Part shown: in pieces, positions 27,693 through 28,039 of the stretch
Numbering within the stretch: position 1 is the first letter of the stretch
Layout of the letters: each line of letters opens with the position of its first letter
NCBI GenBank assembly: GCA_019648995.1
Contig: BLXT01006120.1
Coordinates: 1,558,313 to 1,586,351, forward strand
Length of the DNA stretch: 28,039 bases
Reading direction: 5' to 3'
DNA from: Plakobranchus ocellatus
Lineage: Eukaryota > Mollusca > Gastropoda > Plakobranchidae
Position numbers and translations under genes: made by a program
Notes under the pieces: model-generated
The model's input: only the letters and a program-made list of their open reading frames with translations
Databases searched by the model: none
What the model was told of the DNA's origin: nothing

Positions 27693-28039
27693 CTGTGAAA
27701 AGTGGGACAAAAACAATTCAATGCAAAATTTGAAGAAATTTGAACGTCAAAAAAGAGACATTAAGTTGACTTGAATGATATTTGGGATTATGATTATAAT
27801 AATATTGTGAAGATCGCTATTGAACATGTATTTTATAGTCTGACCGATGATTGCAAATAATAGCTAGACATTTGCACTCTGTCGTTATCACTGCAGTACT
27901 CTCAATAATAAACCAACCGAAGAGTCTCTCTCTCGCTCTCTGTTTCTCATGCTTTAAAAAAATGATAATAGTATTAATAATAAAAATAATAACAATAATA
28001 ATAATGATGATACTAATTCTACTACTACTACTACTACTA
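27693..28039. other. gene-free end with microsatellites
   Basis: AT-rich sequence, a short CT tract (about 27925-27945), then (TAA/AAT)n and (CTA)n from about 27961 to the window end. No exon seen. Confidence 0.75.

Overview
This is a eukaryotic, AT-rich (roughly one third GC by eye), intron-rich genomic segment from an animal, most likely a mollusc and possibly a gastropod. The clearest sign is a p38 mitogen-activated protein kinase gene read from the conserved exons. The protein is clearly metazoan p38. The lineage guess is weaker: it rests on the taggcct/tctagatct-rich introns and the mix of RTE-type LINE, tRNA-derived SINE and small DNA transposons.

Positions 582-16584 (+) hold ten exons of the p38 gene. 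They start at the residue equivalent to human p38-alpha Val83 and run to the stop codon, giving 273 visible residues. The N-terminal lobe exons lie upstream of the window. All introns are GT-AG. One of them (6395-9156) carries a textbook U12-type donor and branch point, so the minor spliceosome is needed to make this kinase. Introns contain a fossil RTE retrotransposon end (11675-12180), a tRNA-derived SINE (head at 8808-8878), a TTAA-flanked DNA element filling most of one intron (9313-10025), a diverged direct repeat pair (about 12738-13020 and 15932-16240), a hairpin repeat and an 86-bp tandem duplication.

Positions 16585-24480 hold no gene I can recognise. The left part is probably the p38 3' UTR, with candidate polyadenylation signals near 17869 and 18426. 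A 155-bp hAT-like MITE sits at 18806-18960.

Positions 24481-28039 probably hold the 3' end of a second, convergent gene on the minus strand. Two short exons (27692-27646 and 25295-25263) join in frame to a 25-residue C-terminal tail that I do not recognise. Its intron contains a 285-bp hAT-like MITE (26258-26542) and a second copy of the hairpin repeat.

I see no prokaryotic features, no CRISPR array and no multi-gene novel system. The most interesting points are the U12 intron inside a kinase gene of a pathway known to control minor splicing, and a possible alternative last exon that would truncate the kinase.
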